61,028 nucleotides of DNA from DATGFK01 sp040007395. Its GTDB lineage: Bacteria; Chloroflexota; Anaerolineae; Aggregatilineales; UBA2796. A program made the translations under genes and the position numbers. The DNA lies in assembly GCA_040007395.1 (NCBI GenBank), contig JBDTVG010000177.1, positions 1 to 61,028 on the forward strand. Direction: 5' to 3'. How positions within the stretch are numbered: position 1 is the stretch's first letter; the number at the start of each line of letters is the position of its first letter. Under the pieces are notes generated by a model. It made no database searches. It worked only from the letters and a program-made list of their open reading frames with translations, and had not been told where the DNA came from. Shown here in pieces: positions 1 to 9,295 of this stretch.

Positions 1-116
1 GCGGAAATCAATTTGCCGCCGCCACCATGTGCTAACAAGACCGCCGGGTAATTCGCAATTGGCACTGGGCAGGTCAGTTCATACTCGGATAGATCGGTTA
101 GATCAGTGGTCGTCAT
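1..116 (-). CDS. hypE: Hydrogenase maturation protein HypE, N-terminal fragment
   Basis: HypE dehydrates the thiocarbamate made by HypF so that a cyanide ligand can be placed on the hydrogenase iron. Only the first 38 codons are inside the window. The translation begins MTTTDLTDLSEYELTCPVP and reaches the LAHGGGGKLIS segment, which is the conserved N-terminal signature of HypE. The ATG (114-116) overlaps the hypD stop as ATGA, so the two are translationally coupled. The rest of the gene lies to the left of the window, where hypB might also be found. Confidence 0.85.
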   Translation of the reverse strand, partial: MTTTDLTDLSEYELTCPVPIANYPAVLLAHGGGGKLIS

Positions 117-1222
117 GGTTTGCTCATCTCACGATTGTCAACCCGGCGGTAACGATAGTAGGCTGCACACGCGCCCTCGGAAGAAACCATCGTCGCGCCC
201 AGTGGTTGTTCGGGCGTGCAGCGTGTCCCGAAAGCAGGGCATTCGTGTGGCTTTTTCTCGCCTTGCAAAATCAGGCCGCTGATACACTCGGTACTTTCTT
301 CGGCATGGTACTCCGCCACCCCAAAGCGCCGTTCGGCATCATAGTCATCGAAAGGTTCCCGTAGTGCTAAGCCACTCTGGGGAATCTCTCCGATTCCACG
401 CCATTTGCGATGGACAACGGTAAACACCTCACGCATAGTGCGTTGGGCTTGCGCGTTGCCCGTGCGTCGAACGGCCCGCGCATACTGATTTTCAACCTCG
501 GCACGGCCTTCTTCAAGCTGTTTGACCGTCATATAAATGCCTTGCAGAATGTCCACTGGCTCAAAACCAGTAACCACAAAAGGAATATTGTATTTTTGGG
601 CCAGTGGTTCATATTCTGCATAGCCTACTACCACGCAGACATGACCTGCTGCCAAGAAGCCCTGTACACGGTTACGCGGCGAGGAAAGAATCGCTTCGAT
701 AGCAGGTGGCACAAGGACGTGCGAAACTAGCATGGAGAAATTTTTGACTCCCTGTTGGTGTGCCAAGTAGACGGTCATCGCGTTGGCTGGAGCAGTGGTT
801 TCAAAGCCCACCGCGAAAAACACTACCTGCTTGTCAGGATTTGCCTGCGCAATCTTGAGCGCATCAAGCGGCGAGTAGACCATCCGTACATCCGCACCTG
901 CGGCTTTGCAAGCCAGCAGATCGCGTCCTGTACCCGGAACGCGCAGCATATCTCCGAACGACGTAAAGATCACACCGGGTTGAGCGGCAATGTCGGTAGC
1001 TTTATCGATTAATTCGACAGGGGTTACGCATACAGGGCAACCCGGCCCATGCAACAAGGTGATCTGCGGCGGCAGCAGTTCATCCACGCCAAACTTAACG
1101 ATGGCGTGGGTCTGCCCGCCACAAATTTCCATCAGAGTCCAATTGCGAGTCGTGATTCGGCGGATCGCCTCAGCCAATCGATGGGCTGCTTCTGCATCGC
1201 GATATTCATCGATGAACTTCAC
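113..1222 (-). CDS. hypD: Hydrogenase maturation protein HypD
   Basis: HypD is the [4Fe-4S] scaffold that, with HypC, carries the Fe(CN)2CO unit during [NiFe] cofactor assembly. The 369-residue length is normal for the family. Visible motifs are CGGQTHAI near residue 34, the active-site segment GPGCPVCVTP near 60-70, and the cluster-binding cysteine-rich C-terminus (CISGLILQG, HECPAFGTRC, EGACAAYYRY). The start is a GTG preceded by a strong GGAGGAG ribosome site about 6 bases away. It follows the dihydroorotate dehydrogenase-like gene by 33 bases and overlaps hypE by 4 bases. Confidence 0.95.
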   Translation of the reverse strand: MKFIDEYRDAEAAHRLAEAIRRITTRNWTLMEICGGQTHAIVKFGVDELLPPQITLLHGPGCPVCVTPVELIDKATDIAAQPGVIFTSFGDMLRVPGTGRDLLACKAAGADVRMVYSPLDALKIAQANPDKQVVFFAVGFETTAPANAMTVYLAHQQGVKNFSMLVSHVLVPPAIEAILSSPRNRVQGFLAAGHVCVVVGYAEYEPLAQKYNIPFVVTGFEPVDILQGIYMTVKQLEEGRAEVENQYARAVRRTGNAQAQRTMREVFTVVHRKWRGIGEIPQSGLALREPFDDYDAERRFGVAEYHAEESTECISGLILQGEKKPHECPAFGTRCTPEQPLGATMVSSEGACAAYYRYRRVDNREMSKP

Positions 1223-1255
1223 CGTTTCTCCTCCGTGAATGGAGTGAACATAACT

Positions 1256-2293
1256 TTACTCAGGCAGCCCCCAAAAAGCCTCTCCTGAATAGGATTGGGT
1301 TGGCATCTTGAAAGTTGTCAACGCACGCATATACTGGGCACGCTCAAAGGAAGATGGGTCTTCGCTGTGCTGCTGGCTAAGGCTGCCGCGCATCTGGCTG
1401 ACGGATTCGTATTCATGCTCCTCCATCCACTGTCGCAAGTTCTTTTCGACTAGTTGCAAATGATCAATGCCGTGCCGCAGCAGTGCCGAGGCCATCATCG
1501 TAACGTTTGCCCCAACCATGATCATTTTAACCACGTCTTCGGCGGTATGGATGCCACTGGTTGCCGCCAAATCGCCCTTGAGTCGCCCATGTAGGATAGC
1601 AATCCAGCGTAGGGGCAACCGCAAATCGTGCGATGTGCTGAGGATGAGATTGGGATAGACATCGCGGGTCTCAATATCAATGTCTGGTTGGTAGAAGCGG
1701 TTAAACAATACCAACGCATCCACATTCAATTGGTCAAGCTGGTGGGCAAAATATCCGACATTGGTAAAAAATGGGCTGAGTTTGATTGCTACTGGAATCT
1801 TGACAGCGTCTTTCACAATCCTAGCCGTGACTAAATAGCCTCCCTCGATTTCTTCAGGTCGCAAGCTCGGATCAGTCGGGACAGAATACAGGTTCAATTC
1901 CAACCCATCCGCGCCAGCCTGTTCGATATTCTGGGCAAACTTAGTCCATCCGCCAGCAGTCGATCCGTTCAGACTGGCAATGATCGGGATACTGACGGCT
2001 TCCTTCGCTTTGTGGATATGTTCCAAATACGCATCGGAGGTTGTGTGGTAGTGAATCGGTTCCGGGAAGTAGGTCAGGGCTTCCGCGTAACTCTCCGTGC
2101 CATGAGTCAGGTGATAATGCAGGTTGTATTGTTCCTGACGCAATTGTTCCTCAAAGAGCGAATACAATACTACTGCGCCTGCGCCTGCATCCTCCATCCG
2201 CTTGATGTTATCGATGTGTTCCGTCAGTGGATTAGCCGAAACCACTAGCGGCGAACGCAGAGTTTTGTGTAGATAAGTTGTGGAGATGTCCAT
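1256..2293 (-). CDS. Dihydroorotate dehydrogenase-like flavoprotein next to nifJ
   Basis: A 345-residue TIM-barrel protein of the PyrD-like FMN family (COG0167 type). It begins MDISTTYLHKTLRSPLVVSA. I chose the ATG at 2293 because AAGGAGAG sits 6-9 bases upstream; the longer reading to 2371 overlaps nifJ and lacks a site. Visible features are the substrate/flavin loop VSANPLTEHIDNIKRMEDAGAG, the strand ELNLYSVPTDP, and the phosphate-binding C-terminal half (ATSGIHTAEDVVKMIMVGAN). True pyrimidine-pathway enzymes are normally not found in hydrogenase operons. A DHOD-like protein beside PFOR genes is a recurring arrangement in several phyla, where its role is unproven. I therefore do not call it pyrD. 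It sits 13 bases behind nifJ and is probably co-expressed for redox metabolism. Confidence 0.85.
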   Translation of the reverse strand: MDISTTYLHKTLRSPLVVSANPLTEHIDNIKRMEDAGAGAVVLYSLFEEQLRQEQYNLHYHLTHGTESYAEALTYFPEPIHYHTTSDAYLEHIHKAKEAVSIPIIASLNGSTAGGWTKFAQNIEQAGADGLELNLYSVPTDPSLRPEEIEGGYLVTARIVKDAVKIPVAIKLSPFFTNVGYFAHQLDQLNVDALVLFNRFYQPDIDIETRDVYPNLILSTSHDLRLPLRWIAILHGRLKGDLAATSGIHTAEDVVKMIMVGANVTMMASALLRHGIDHLQLVEKNLRQWMEEHEYESVSQMRGSLSQQHSEDPSSFERAQYMRALTTFKMPTQSYSGEAFWGLPE

Positions 2294-2306
2294 TACTATA
2301 CTCTCC

Positions 2307-5300
2307 TTACTTCCTGTTTTGCCATTCCCGATTTGCCAGATATTCATACATCGCCCAACGCTGATCGACATCCTGTTGCGCCAGTGTTGCTAGTTCTTTG
2401 GCGACAGTAGGTTTGCTGAAACTGAGCATCTTGAAGCGATTCTCCATCTCCATATATTCCTTGACTGGAATTTTTGGCGCTTTCGAGTCGAGGATCAAGG
2501 GGTTTTCGCCGGTTTCAACACGATCCGGGTTATAGCGATACAGTAACCATTGACCAGAATCGACTGCCGCCTTCTGGTTCTTCATGGCGGTGGTCATGTT
2601 AATGCCATGCGCGATGCAGTGGCTATAGGCGATGATCAGCGATGGACCGTTGAACGCCTCCGCCTCGATGAAGGCACGCAACGTTTGCTCATCCTTCGCC
2701 CCCATTGCCACCCTTGCCACGTAAATACTGCCGTAAGACATCGCGATCAGCCCCAGATCTTTCTTGGGTGCAGTCTTGCCGCCAGAGGCAAATTTAGCAA
2801 CGGCTCCACGCGGTGTCGATTTCGACATTTGCCCGCCCGTATTGGAATAGACTTCGGTATCCATAACCAATACATTGACATTCCGTCCGCTGGCAAGGAC
2901 GTGATCTAATCCACCAAAGCCAATATCATAAGCCCACCCATCGCCGCCGACGATCCATACATCTTTCTTGACCAGAACATCAGCCAGAGCCAGCAGTAAC
3001 CGCGCTTCGGGGTTCTGACTGGTTGCTAGTTTATCTTTGAGCAGGGCGACTCGCTCCCGCTGGTCATAGATGTCGGCTTCGTCCTTTTGTTCGGAAGTCA
3101 ATAGGGCGGTTACGAGGTCGTCGCCTAGTTCGCTCGACATTCGCTTCAGGAGTTCGGTAGCATATTCAGTCTGCTTGTCGAGTGCCACACGCATCCCCAA
3201 ACCGAATTCTGCGTTGTCTTCAAACAGGGAATTCGACCATGCCGGCCCGCGCCCTTCCGTGTTTTTCGCCCAAGGCGTAGTTGGCAGGTTGCCGCCGTAG
3301 ATCGATGAACAGCCCGTCGCGTTGGCAATCAAGGAACGATCCCCGAATAGCTGCGAAAGCAATTTGAGATACGGGGTTTCTCCACAGCCCAAACACGCCC
3401 CAGAGAATTCAAAAAGCGGCTGCTGAACCTGCTGCTGACGAATGCTGGTCGTCTTGATCAGGCGGCGATCCAGTTCGGGCAGAGTCGTAAAGAATTCCCA
3501 GTTTGCCCGTTCTTGTTCTCGCAGCGGCGGTTGAGGTCGCATATTGATCGCTTTGACGTTGGCGGCGGACTTGCTCTTGACCGGGCAAATATCGACGCAG
3601 ATGCCGCAACCCGTGCAGTCTTCCGGCGCGACCTGAATGGTATATTGAAAACCCTTCCATTCAGTATCGCGGGCAGCCGTCGCCTTAAAAGTTTCTGGTG
3701 CGCCAGCGAGTGCAGGCTCTTCATAGGTCTTGATTCGGATGACCGCATGAGGACAGACCATCGCGCATTTACCACACTGGATGCAAATATCCGATTCCCA
3801 GACCGGGATTTCCTCGGCGAGATTGCGCTTCTCGTACTGCGAGGTACCAGTCGGATAAGTCCCATCGACAGGCAACTGGCTGACCGCCAGACTATCTCCC
3901 CGACGAGCGATCATCGCGCCCAGCACGTCCTGAACAAAGATCGGCGCACCAGCGACCACTGGCGGGGTCAATCCGCGCTGACTGGTGACATGATCCGGGA
4001 TCGAAACTTCAAACAGATTTTCGAGCGTGCGATCCACCGCTGCCAAATTCATGGCGACGATTTCTTCACCCTTCTTGCGATAGGTTTTTTCGATGGAGTG
4101 TTTAATGGCATCAATCGCTTCGTCTTTGGGCAAAACACCGGAAATGGCGAAGAAACAGACCTGCATCACCGTGTTGATATGCTGCCCCATACCACTTTCA
4201 CGGGCGACTTTCGAGCCGTTGATGACAAAGAATTTCAAGTGCTTGGCGATGATAGCTTCCTGTACAGGCTGGGGCAAACGATCCCAGATCGCTTCCGGGC
4301 CATAGGGCGCGTTGAGCAAAAACACGCCGCCCGACACAGCGTCAGCCAAAACATCGTAGCGTTCCAGAAAACTCACATGGTGGCAGGCGATGAAATTGGC
4401 TTGCGTAATCTGATAAGTCGAGCGGATCGGGTTGGGGCCAAACCGCAAATAAGAGATCGTGATCGAGCCGGATTTCTTCGAGTCGTAGAAGAAGTAACCT
4501 TGTGCATAGTTATCCGTGCTTTCGCCGATGATCTTGATCGTGTTCTTGTTCGCACCAACCGTACCATCGGAGCCGAGACCGTAGAACACGGCGCGGGTGA
4601 CGCTTTCTGATTCGATGGAGAAAGACGGGTCGTAGGTCAAGCTCGATTCCGACACATCGTCGTTGATACCAATCGTAAAATGGCGCTTCGGTTTCGACTG
4701 CGCGAGATTATCGAAGACCGCTTTGATCATGGCAGGGGTGAATTCCTTTGATGAGAGACCATAGCGCCCACCGACAACAGTCAGGTTGGAATGCCCAGTT
4801 TCATACAGCGCCGTTACCACATCGACGTAAAGAGGTTCACCCGCGCTGCCGGGTTCCTTCGTCCGATCCAGTACCGCAAGCGATTCCACGCTGGCAGGCA
4901 ATGCTGCTGCAAATCGTTCAACATCGAAGGGGCGATACAGCCGGACTTTCAAAACACCGACTTTTTCTCCCTGTGCCATCAGATAATCGACAGTCTCATG
5001 CGCCGCTTCGTCGCCTGATCCCATCAGAACGATAACGCGGGTAGCATCTGGCGCACCATGATACTCGAATAATTTGTACTCGCGCCCTGTGAGTGCCGCG
5101 AAGCGATCCATCTGTTCTTGAACGATGTCTGGGCAGGCGGCATAGTACGGATTGACCGTCTCACGCGCCTGAAAATAGACATCGGGGTTTTGTGCAGTAC
5201 CGCGCAAAACTGGACGATCCGGCGAGAGGGCGCGGGCGCGATGCTGTAATACCAGCGTGTCATCGATCATCGCTCGCAGGTCGCCTTCAGTCAGCAGGTC

Positions 5301-5852
5301 GATCTTGTTAATCTCGTGTGAGGTACGGAATCCATCGAAGAAGTGTAGGAAAGGGACGCGGGTTTCGAGCGCAGCCGCTTGTGCGATTAAGGCGAAATCG
5401 TGAGCTTCCTGAACAGACCCGGAACTCAAGAGCGCGAACCCAGTCGTGCGGGTTGCCATCACGTCACTATGATCGCCATAGATCGAGAGTCCTTGTGCTG
5501 CCAGCGAGCGAGCCGCGACATGGAAGACAGTCGAGGTCAATTCCCCCGCGATCTTGTACATATTAGGGATCATCAATAACAAGCCTTGCGAGGCAGTAAA
5601 AGTCGTGGTCAGCGATCCGGCTTGCAGCGCCCCATGAATCGCGCCTGCTGCGCCTGCTTCACTTTGCATTTCGATAACGGTGGGCACGGTATTCCACAGG
5701 TTGGGCTGTCCATTGGCGGCCCATTCATCAGCCCATTCACCCATTGCAGATGAGGGGGTTATCGGGTAAATCGCAATGACTTCGTTCAGTTTGAAAGCAA
5801 CGCGGGCTACTGCTTCATTGCCATCCAGAGTCAGAAAATTTGCTTCACGCAT
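2307..5852 (-). CDS. nifJ: Pyruvate:ferredoxin (flavodoxin) oxidoreductase
   Basis: A single-chain PFOR of 1181 residues, the usual length. It decarboxylates pyruvate to acetyl-CoA with reduction of ferredoxin or flavodoxin. Domain order: N-terminal pyrimidine-binding domain (YPITPSSAMGEWADEW near residue 30), gamma/CoA-region domains, two [4Fe-4S] ferredoxin clusters (CIQCGKCAMVCP from C690 and CTGCGICVDICP from C746), then the TPP-binding domain with CLGCGETPY, NATGCSSIYGGN, GGDGWAYDIGFGGLDH and NTGGQMSKSTPRGAVAKF. It overlaps hypC by 8 bases and lies inside a hydrogenase operon. Electrons from pyruvate would therefore be available to the hydrogenase, either via ferredoxin or via NADH. Confidence 0.96.
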   Translation of the reverse strand: MREANFLTLDGNEAVARVAFKLNEVIAIYPITPSSAMGEWADEWAANGQPNLWNTVPTVIEMQSEAGAAGAIHGALQAGSLTTTFTASQGLLLMIPNMYKIAGELTSTVFHVAARSLAAQGLSIYGDHSDVMATRTTGFALLSSGSVQEAHDFALIAQAAALETRVPFLHFFDGFRTSHEINKIDLLTEGDLRAMIDDTLVLQHRARALSPDRPVLRGTAQNPDVYFQARETVNPYYAACPDIVQEQMDRFAALTGREYKLFEYHGAPDATRVIVLMGSGDEAAHETVDYLMAQGEKVGVLKVRLYRPFDVERFAAALPASVESLAVLDRTKEPGSAGEPLYVDVVTALYETGHSNLTVVGGRYGLSSKEFTPAMIKAVFDNLAQSKPKRHFTIGINDDVSESSLTYDPSFSIESESVTRAVFYGLGSDGTVGANKNTIKIIGESTDNYAQGYFFYDSKKSGSITISYLRFGPNPIRSTYQITQANFIACHHVSFLERYDVLADAVSGGVFLLNAPYGPEAIWDRLPQPVQEAIIAKHLKFFVINGSKVARESGMGQHINTVMQVCFFAISGVLPKDEAIDAIKHSIEKTYRKKGEEIVAMNLAAVDRTLENLFEVSIPDHVTSQRGLTPPVVAGAPIFVQDVLGAMIARRGDSLAVSQLPVDGTYPTGTSQYEKRNLAEEIPVWESDICIQCGKCAMVCPHAVIRIKTYEEPALAGAPETFKATAARDTEWKGFQYTIQVAPEDCTGCGICVDICPVKSKSAANVKAINMRPQPPLREQERANWEFFTTLPELDRRLIKTTSIRQQQVQQPLFEFSGACLGCGETPYLKLLSQLFGDRSLIANATGCSSIYGGNLPTTPWAKNTEGRGPAWSNSLFEDNAEFGLGMRVALDKQTEYATELLKRMSSELGDDLVTALLTSEQKDEADIYDQRERVALLKDKLATSQNPEARLLLALADVLVKKDVWIVGGDGWAYDIGFGGLDHVLASGRNVNVLVMDTEVYSNTGGQMSKSTPRGAVAKFASGGKTAPKKDLGLIAMSYGSIYVARVAMGAKDEQTLRAFIEAEAFNGPSLIIAYSHCIAHGINMTTAMKNQKAAVDSGQWLLYRYNPDRVETGENPLILDSKAPKIPVKEYMEMENRFKMLSFSKPTVAKELATLAQQDVDQRWAMYEYLANREWQNRK

Positions 5853-6102
5853 CGGGTAATTCTCCCAGTTCAGCTAACTCGTCCATTTGCGCTAGATACT
5901 TGAAGACCTGATTCGCCTCAACCTCATCGACGATGCTGAGGGCAAAACCAACGTGAACCAGTACATAATCGCCGAGTTTGGCTTCTGGTACGTAGGCTAA
6001 ATTGACTTCCTTGAGGATGCCGCCAAAATTTACTTTGCCCGTTCGTGTTAAGATCCCGCCATCGTCAACGCTGATCAATTTTCCGGGAACTGCCAGACAC
6101 AT
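5845..6102 (-). CDS. hypC: Hydrogenase assembly chaperone HypC/HybG
   Basis: HypC forms a complex with HypD and later delivers the iron unit to the hydrogenase large subunit precursor. The 85-residue product starts MCLAVPGKLISVDD, in which the N-terminal Met-Cys motif (MCxxxPG) is diagnostic, the Cys becoming the ligand after Met removal. This fixes the start at 6102; an in-frame upstream ATG at 6138 would bury the essential cysteine. The GGGAGAGG site lies about 5 bases upstream. It sits 1 base behind hypF and overlaps nifJ by 8 bases. Confidence 0.95.
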   Translation of the reverse strand: MCLAVPGKLISVDDGGILTRTGKVNFGGILKEVNLAYVPEAKLGDYVLVHVGFALSIVDEVEANQVFKYLAQMDELAELGELPDA

Positions 6103-6103
6103 G

Positions 6104-8449
6104 TTACGCCTCTCCCTTTTCCAGTGGATGGTTTTCACGCCCTGCTGCTACAATTTGCCCCAGAGCGATCCCACCATCGTTGATCGGGATTTTTTGGCTC
6201 CAGTAAGGTTGCAATCCAGCCTCTCGCAAACGGCAAATACCCTTTTCGAGTAATCGCTTGTTCTGGAAGCAGCCTCCGCTCAAAACCACTTGCTCAACTT
6301 GGTTCTCAGCGGCAACGGTGAGGGCAACTTTGACCATCATTTCGACCAGTGAATTGTGAAATGTGGTGGCAACCTCGCGTGTGGTCAATCCGTTAATCAG
6401 ATCATCAAGAATACCTTCGATCACAGATCTCCACTCAATGATGCTCCCAATATGCCCTTCATCGTTAGTGACAGGAGTCACACTGAAGGGATACCATCTG
6501 TCATCATATCTGGTATTAGATCGTTCATTAGATGTGCTTTCGCAGGCAAATTCCAGATCCATCGCCGCTTGTCCCTCGAACGTGGCACGCTGTCGCAATC
6601 CAATCAAGGCCGCCACACCATCGAAGAACCGCCCCATGCTAGAGGTCAGCGGCGCATTGATACCTCTAGTGAGCGCCCTTTTGAGAATCCGCAGTTCCGC
6701 CGCTGAAAAACCGAGTGCGGAGACATCTGGCACATCTGTCAGAGTTTCCCCATAAAGCTCAAAAAGCAGACCGAGTGCGGCGCGGCGCGGCTCCCGGATC
6801 GCCTGTTCACCACCGGGCAGGCGAAAGGGTCGCAAATAAGCGCGGCGCTCAAATGAGCGACCCGTAACATACAAAAATTCCCCGCCCCAAATCGTGCCAT
6901 CCGAGCCGTAGCCTGTTCCATCCCAGGCAATACCCAGCACGGGTGCTTTCAGATGATGTTCTGCCATGCCAGCTAGCACATGAGCATAATGATGCTGAAC
7001 CGCGATCACAGGTTTCTCATAACGTGCACCTAATTCGTGCGCCAGATGGGTCGAACGATAGTCAGGATGCAGATCGCAAGCGATCAACGCGGGGGGCTGC
7101 TCATAAAGGGATTGCAGATCGCTCAATACGCCCCGGAAAGTGGCGACTGACTCTGGTGCTTCCAAGTCGCCAATATGCTGGCTGATAAAGACCTGTCGCC
7201 CAATACTGACCGCGACGGTGTTCTTGAGATGCGCTCCAGTAGCGATAGTGGCGGGTATATCTTCGGGCAGTTCAACAGGCAGCGGCGCATAGCCCCGCGC
7301 ACGGCGCAGCATGATGGGGGTCTCTGCCATCACCCGCATGACCGAATCATCCACCGGACGGCGAATAGGTCGGTTGTGAACCAGAAAATAGTCGGCAAGG
7401 CCAGACAGCCGAGTTAACGCTTCGCGCTCCTCGGTGCAAATCGGTTCACCGGAGCGGTTGCCGCTGGTTGCCACAATAGGAAAATCGAGTTCCGCCATCA
7501 ACAAATGGTGGAGTGGCGTATAAGGCAGCATCACGCCAAGATTTGGGTTTCCCGGTGCAATTCCCGCGCAGAGCGAATGACTGGGCTTTTGTCGTAAGAG
7601 CAAGATGGGGGATTCCGAGGAGTCAAGCAGGCTTCGTTCCATCTCAACCAGATCGCAAAGAGCCTCGACCTCAGCCAGTGTTCGCACCATGAGCGCGAAA
7701 GGTTTGTCGGGGCGCTGTTTACGTTCGCGCAGCAATCGTACCGCTGCGGCATTGCGGGCATCGACTAGCAGTTGAAAGCCCCCCATTCCTTTGAGCGCTA
7801 CAATGGCTCCTTTGCGGAGCGCGTCGGCTGCCATCAGCAGCGCCTCGTCACAATCCGCCAGAGTCTTTCCTGTACTATCCCAAAAGCTCAGATGCGGCCC
7901 GCAGTGCGGACAGGCGTTCGGCTGCGCGTGGAAACGCCGATCTAGCGGATTTTCATATTCGGCTCGACAATCGTCGCACATGACGAAGGCGCTCATGGTC
8001 GTATTCGGGCGATCATAGGGCAGGCGTTCGATGATGCTATAACGTGGGCCGCAGTTCGTGCAGTTCGTGAATGGATAGCGAAAGCGGCGATTTGTCGGAT
8101 CAAATATTTCGTTCAGGCAGTCTAAACACGTTGCCAGATCGGGCAGCATAATGGTCGTGCGACTGCCTTCAGCGCTGCTCTGGTGGATTGTGAATGTGGT
8201 CTCACCAACCGCCGGAATCGTTTCCATGCTCATTTGCTGGATGAAACTGTGCGGCGGCTTCTGAATTTCGATCTGCGCGAGGAACGTTTCCAATTGGCAG
8301 GCAGGCGCTTCGGCTTCAATAATCACGCCCTGAGCGGAGTTGCTGACCCAGCCCCAGACACCGATTTCCATCGCCAGTCGAAAGATGAAGGGGCGGAATC
8401 CTACCCCCTGCACTGCCCCTTGAATCAGGAGCCGCCGTCGTTCAGACAT
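6104..8449 (-). CDS. hypF: Carbamoyltransferase HypF
   Basis: HypF converts carbamoyl phosphate to a thiocarbamate on HypE, the source of the cyanide ligands. The 781 residues show the complete order: acylphosphatase domain (IQGAVQGVGFRPFIFRLA, residues 9-26), two zinc-finger-like Cys motifs (CLDCLNE with CTNCGPRYS, then CDDCRAEY with CPHCGP, residues about 105-185), a YrdC-like domain (GAIVALKGMGGFQLLVDA), and a Kae1/TobZ-like C-terminal domain (VQHHYAHVLAGMAEH, GIAWDGTGYGSDGTIWGGEF, VVLSGGCFQNKRL). Start is ATG at 8449, overlapping hypA by 8 bases. Confidence 0.96.
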   Translation of the reverse strand: MSERRRLLIQGAVQGVGFRPFIFRLAMEIGVWGWVSNSAQGVIIEAEAPACQLETFLAQIEIQKPPHSFIQQMSMETIPAVGETTFTIHQSSAEGSRTTIMLPDLATCLDCLNEIFDPTNRRFRYPFTNCTNCGPRYSIIERLPYDRPNTTMSAFVMCDDCRAEYENPLDRRFHAQPNACPHCGPHLSFWDSTGKTLADCDEALLMAADALRKGAIVALKGMGGFQLLVDARNAAAVRLLRERKQRPDKPFALMVRTLAEVEALCDLVEMERSLLDSSESPILLLRQKPSHSLCAGIAPGNPNLGVMLPYTPLHHLLMAELDFPIVATSGNRSGEPICTEEREALTRLSGLADYFLVHNRPIRRPVDDSVMRVMAETPIMLRRARGYAPLPVELPEDIPATIATGAHLKNTVAVSIGRQVFISQHIGDLEAPESVATFRGVLSDLQSLYEQPPALIACDLHPDYRSTHLAHELGARYEKPVIAVQHHYAHVLAGMAEHHLKAPVLGIAWDGTGYGSDGTIWGGEFLYVTGRSFERRAYLRPFRLPGGEQAIREPRRAALGLLFELYGETLTDVPDVSALGFSAAELRILKRALTRGINAPLTSSMGRFFDGVAALIGLRQRATFEGQAAMDLEFACESTSNERSNTRYDDRWYPFSVTPVTNDEGHIGSIIEWRSVIEGILDDLINGLTTREVATTFHNSLVEMMVKVALTVAAENQVEQVVLSGGCFQNKRLLEKGICRLREAGLQPYWSQKIPINDGGIALGQIVAAGRENHPLEKGEA

Positions 8450-8819
8450 TCTGCGAATCCAAACTATCCTCGGTTTGGGCGATCACTTTGACCAGTTCCA
8501 GATCATGTGCCTCGGCAATTTCGCGTGCAGTACCGCATGTCGGACAGACAAACAGATGCCCGATTAAGTCTTCGCTGTTAACATCACTGCATTCATGGCA
8601 GTGAGCGCAGGTTACATTTAGAACCACACCCTCAACGTTGAGTTCAGCCCCTTCTAGCGGTGTCCCTATACTCAGAACGCAGAATGTCTGACGCAGTACT
8701 TCTTCGGAAAAAGCACTGCTGCGCCGGAAATGGACCTCGGTCACTTTCGAGACGCTTTCGCGCTGTAGTTGATCGAGCAACCCTTTAATTATCGCTTCGG
8801 TAACGCTGAACTCGTGCAT
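8442..8819 (-). CDS. hypA: Hydrogenase nickel-insertion protein HypA
   Basis: HypA brings nickel, usually with HypB, to the large subunit. The 125 residues begin MHEFSVTEAIIKGLL; the N-terminal Met-His-Glu is the nickel-binding signature. A zinc site is formed by CAHCHEC and CPTCG further on (residues about 73-103). The zinc ribbon is somewhat longer spaced than in E. coli HypA. Its start overlaps the end of the maturation protease by 31 bases and its stop overlaps hypF by 8 bases. No hypB is visible in this window. Confidence 0.93.
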   Translation of the reverse strand: MHEFSVTEAIIKGLLDQLQRESVSKVTEVHFRRSSAFSEEVLRQTFCVLSIGTPLEGAELNVEGVVLNVTCAHCHECSDVNSEDLIGHLFVCPTCGTAREIAEAHDLELVKVIAQTEDSLDSQNV

Positions 8820-9295
8820 AATGCGATCCTCGATTTCAATTTACCCAGCAATTGTGGTAAGGCCGCTTCAACAGGTGCAGAAAACGACGATCCAAGATCG
8901 AAGTTCAGGCCCGTTATGCTATAGAGATAAGCGATGGGTCGGCGACCATATAAGGATTCCGCCGTTTCCAACAGATTGATTGGGCTGGCGAAATGCGAAA
9001 ATGCCCCCGGTGCCTCTTTATTGTAGGGTATTGCAGGTGAAAGTTCACGTAAAAAAAATTCGCCCGGCCTGTTGCCGAGTGCCGCATCGATAAAGATGAC
9101 GGTTTGAGCGAAGCTGATCGATTCGATCAATTCTGGTGTCAGTTGGCGCAGCACTAGATATTCGACTGCTTCCACATGCTCCACGGTCGCGCCATTTTCC
9201 AGCGTCGCACCATTGGCGGCTAACCATTCTACGACATACGGGCCAATGCCATCGTCGCCACACAGCGAATTGCCATAACCGATGACCAGAATCAT
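8789..9295 (-). CDS. hoxW: Hydrogenase maturation protease (HoxW/HycI type)
   Basis: Endopeptidase that trims the C-terminal peptide of the hydrogenase large subunit after nickel insertion. The 168 residues start MILVIGYGNSLCGDDGIGPYVVEWL, the family signature with the nickel-sensing acidic residue in CGDDGIG. A second metal ligand is likely the Asp in VIFIDAALG and a His lies in FSHFASPINL. Position directly behind hoxH (4-base overlap) strongly suggests HoxH is the substrate. The symbol hoxW is used by context; the family also contains HyaD, HybD and HycI. Confidence 0.88.
   Translation of the reverse strand: MILVIGYGNSLCGDDGIGPYVVEWLAANGATLENGATVEHVEAVEYLVLRQLTPELIESISFAQTVIFIDAALGNRPGEFFLRELSPAIPYNKEAPGAFSHFASPINLLETAESLYGRRPIAYLYSITGLNFDLGSSFSAPVEAALPQLLGKLKSRIALCTSSALPKR

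Noticed and set aside
3513..4610. Plus-strand 365-codon open frame within nifJ
   Set aside because: It is antisense to an unmistakable PFOR gene and has no recognisable domain. High-GC third positions of the real gene explain it.
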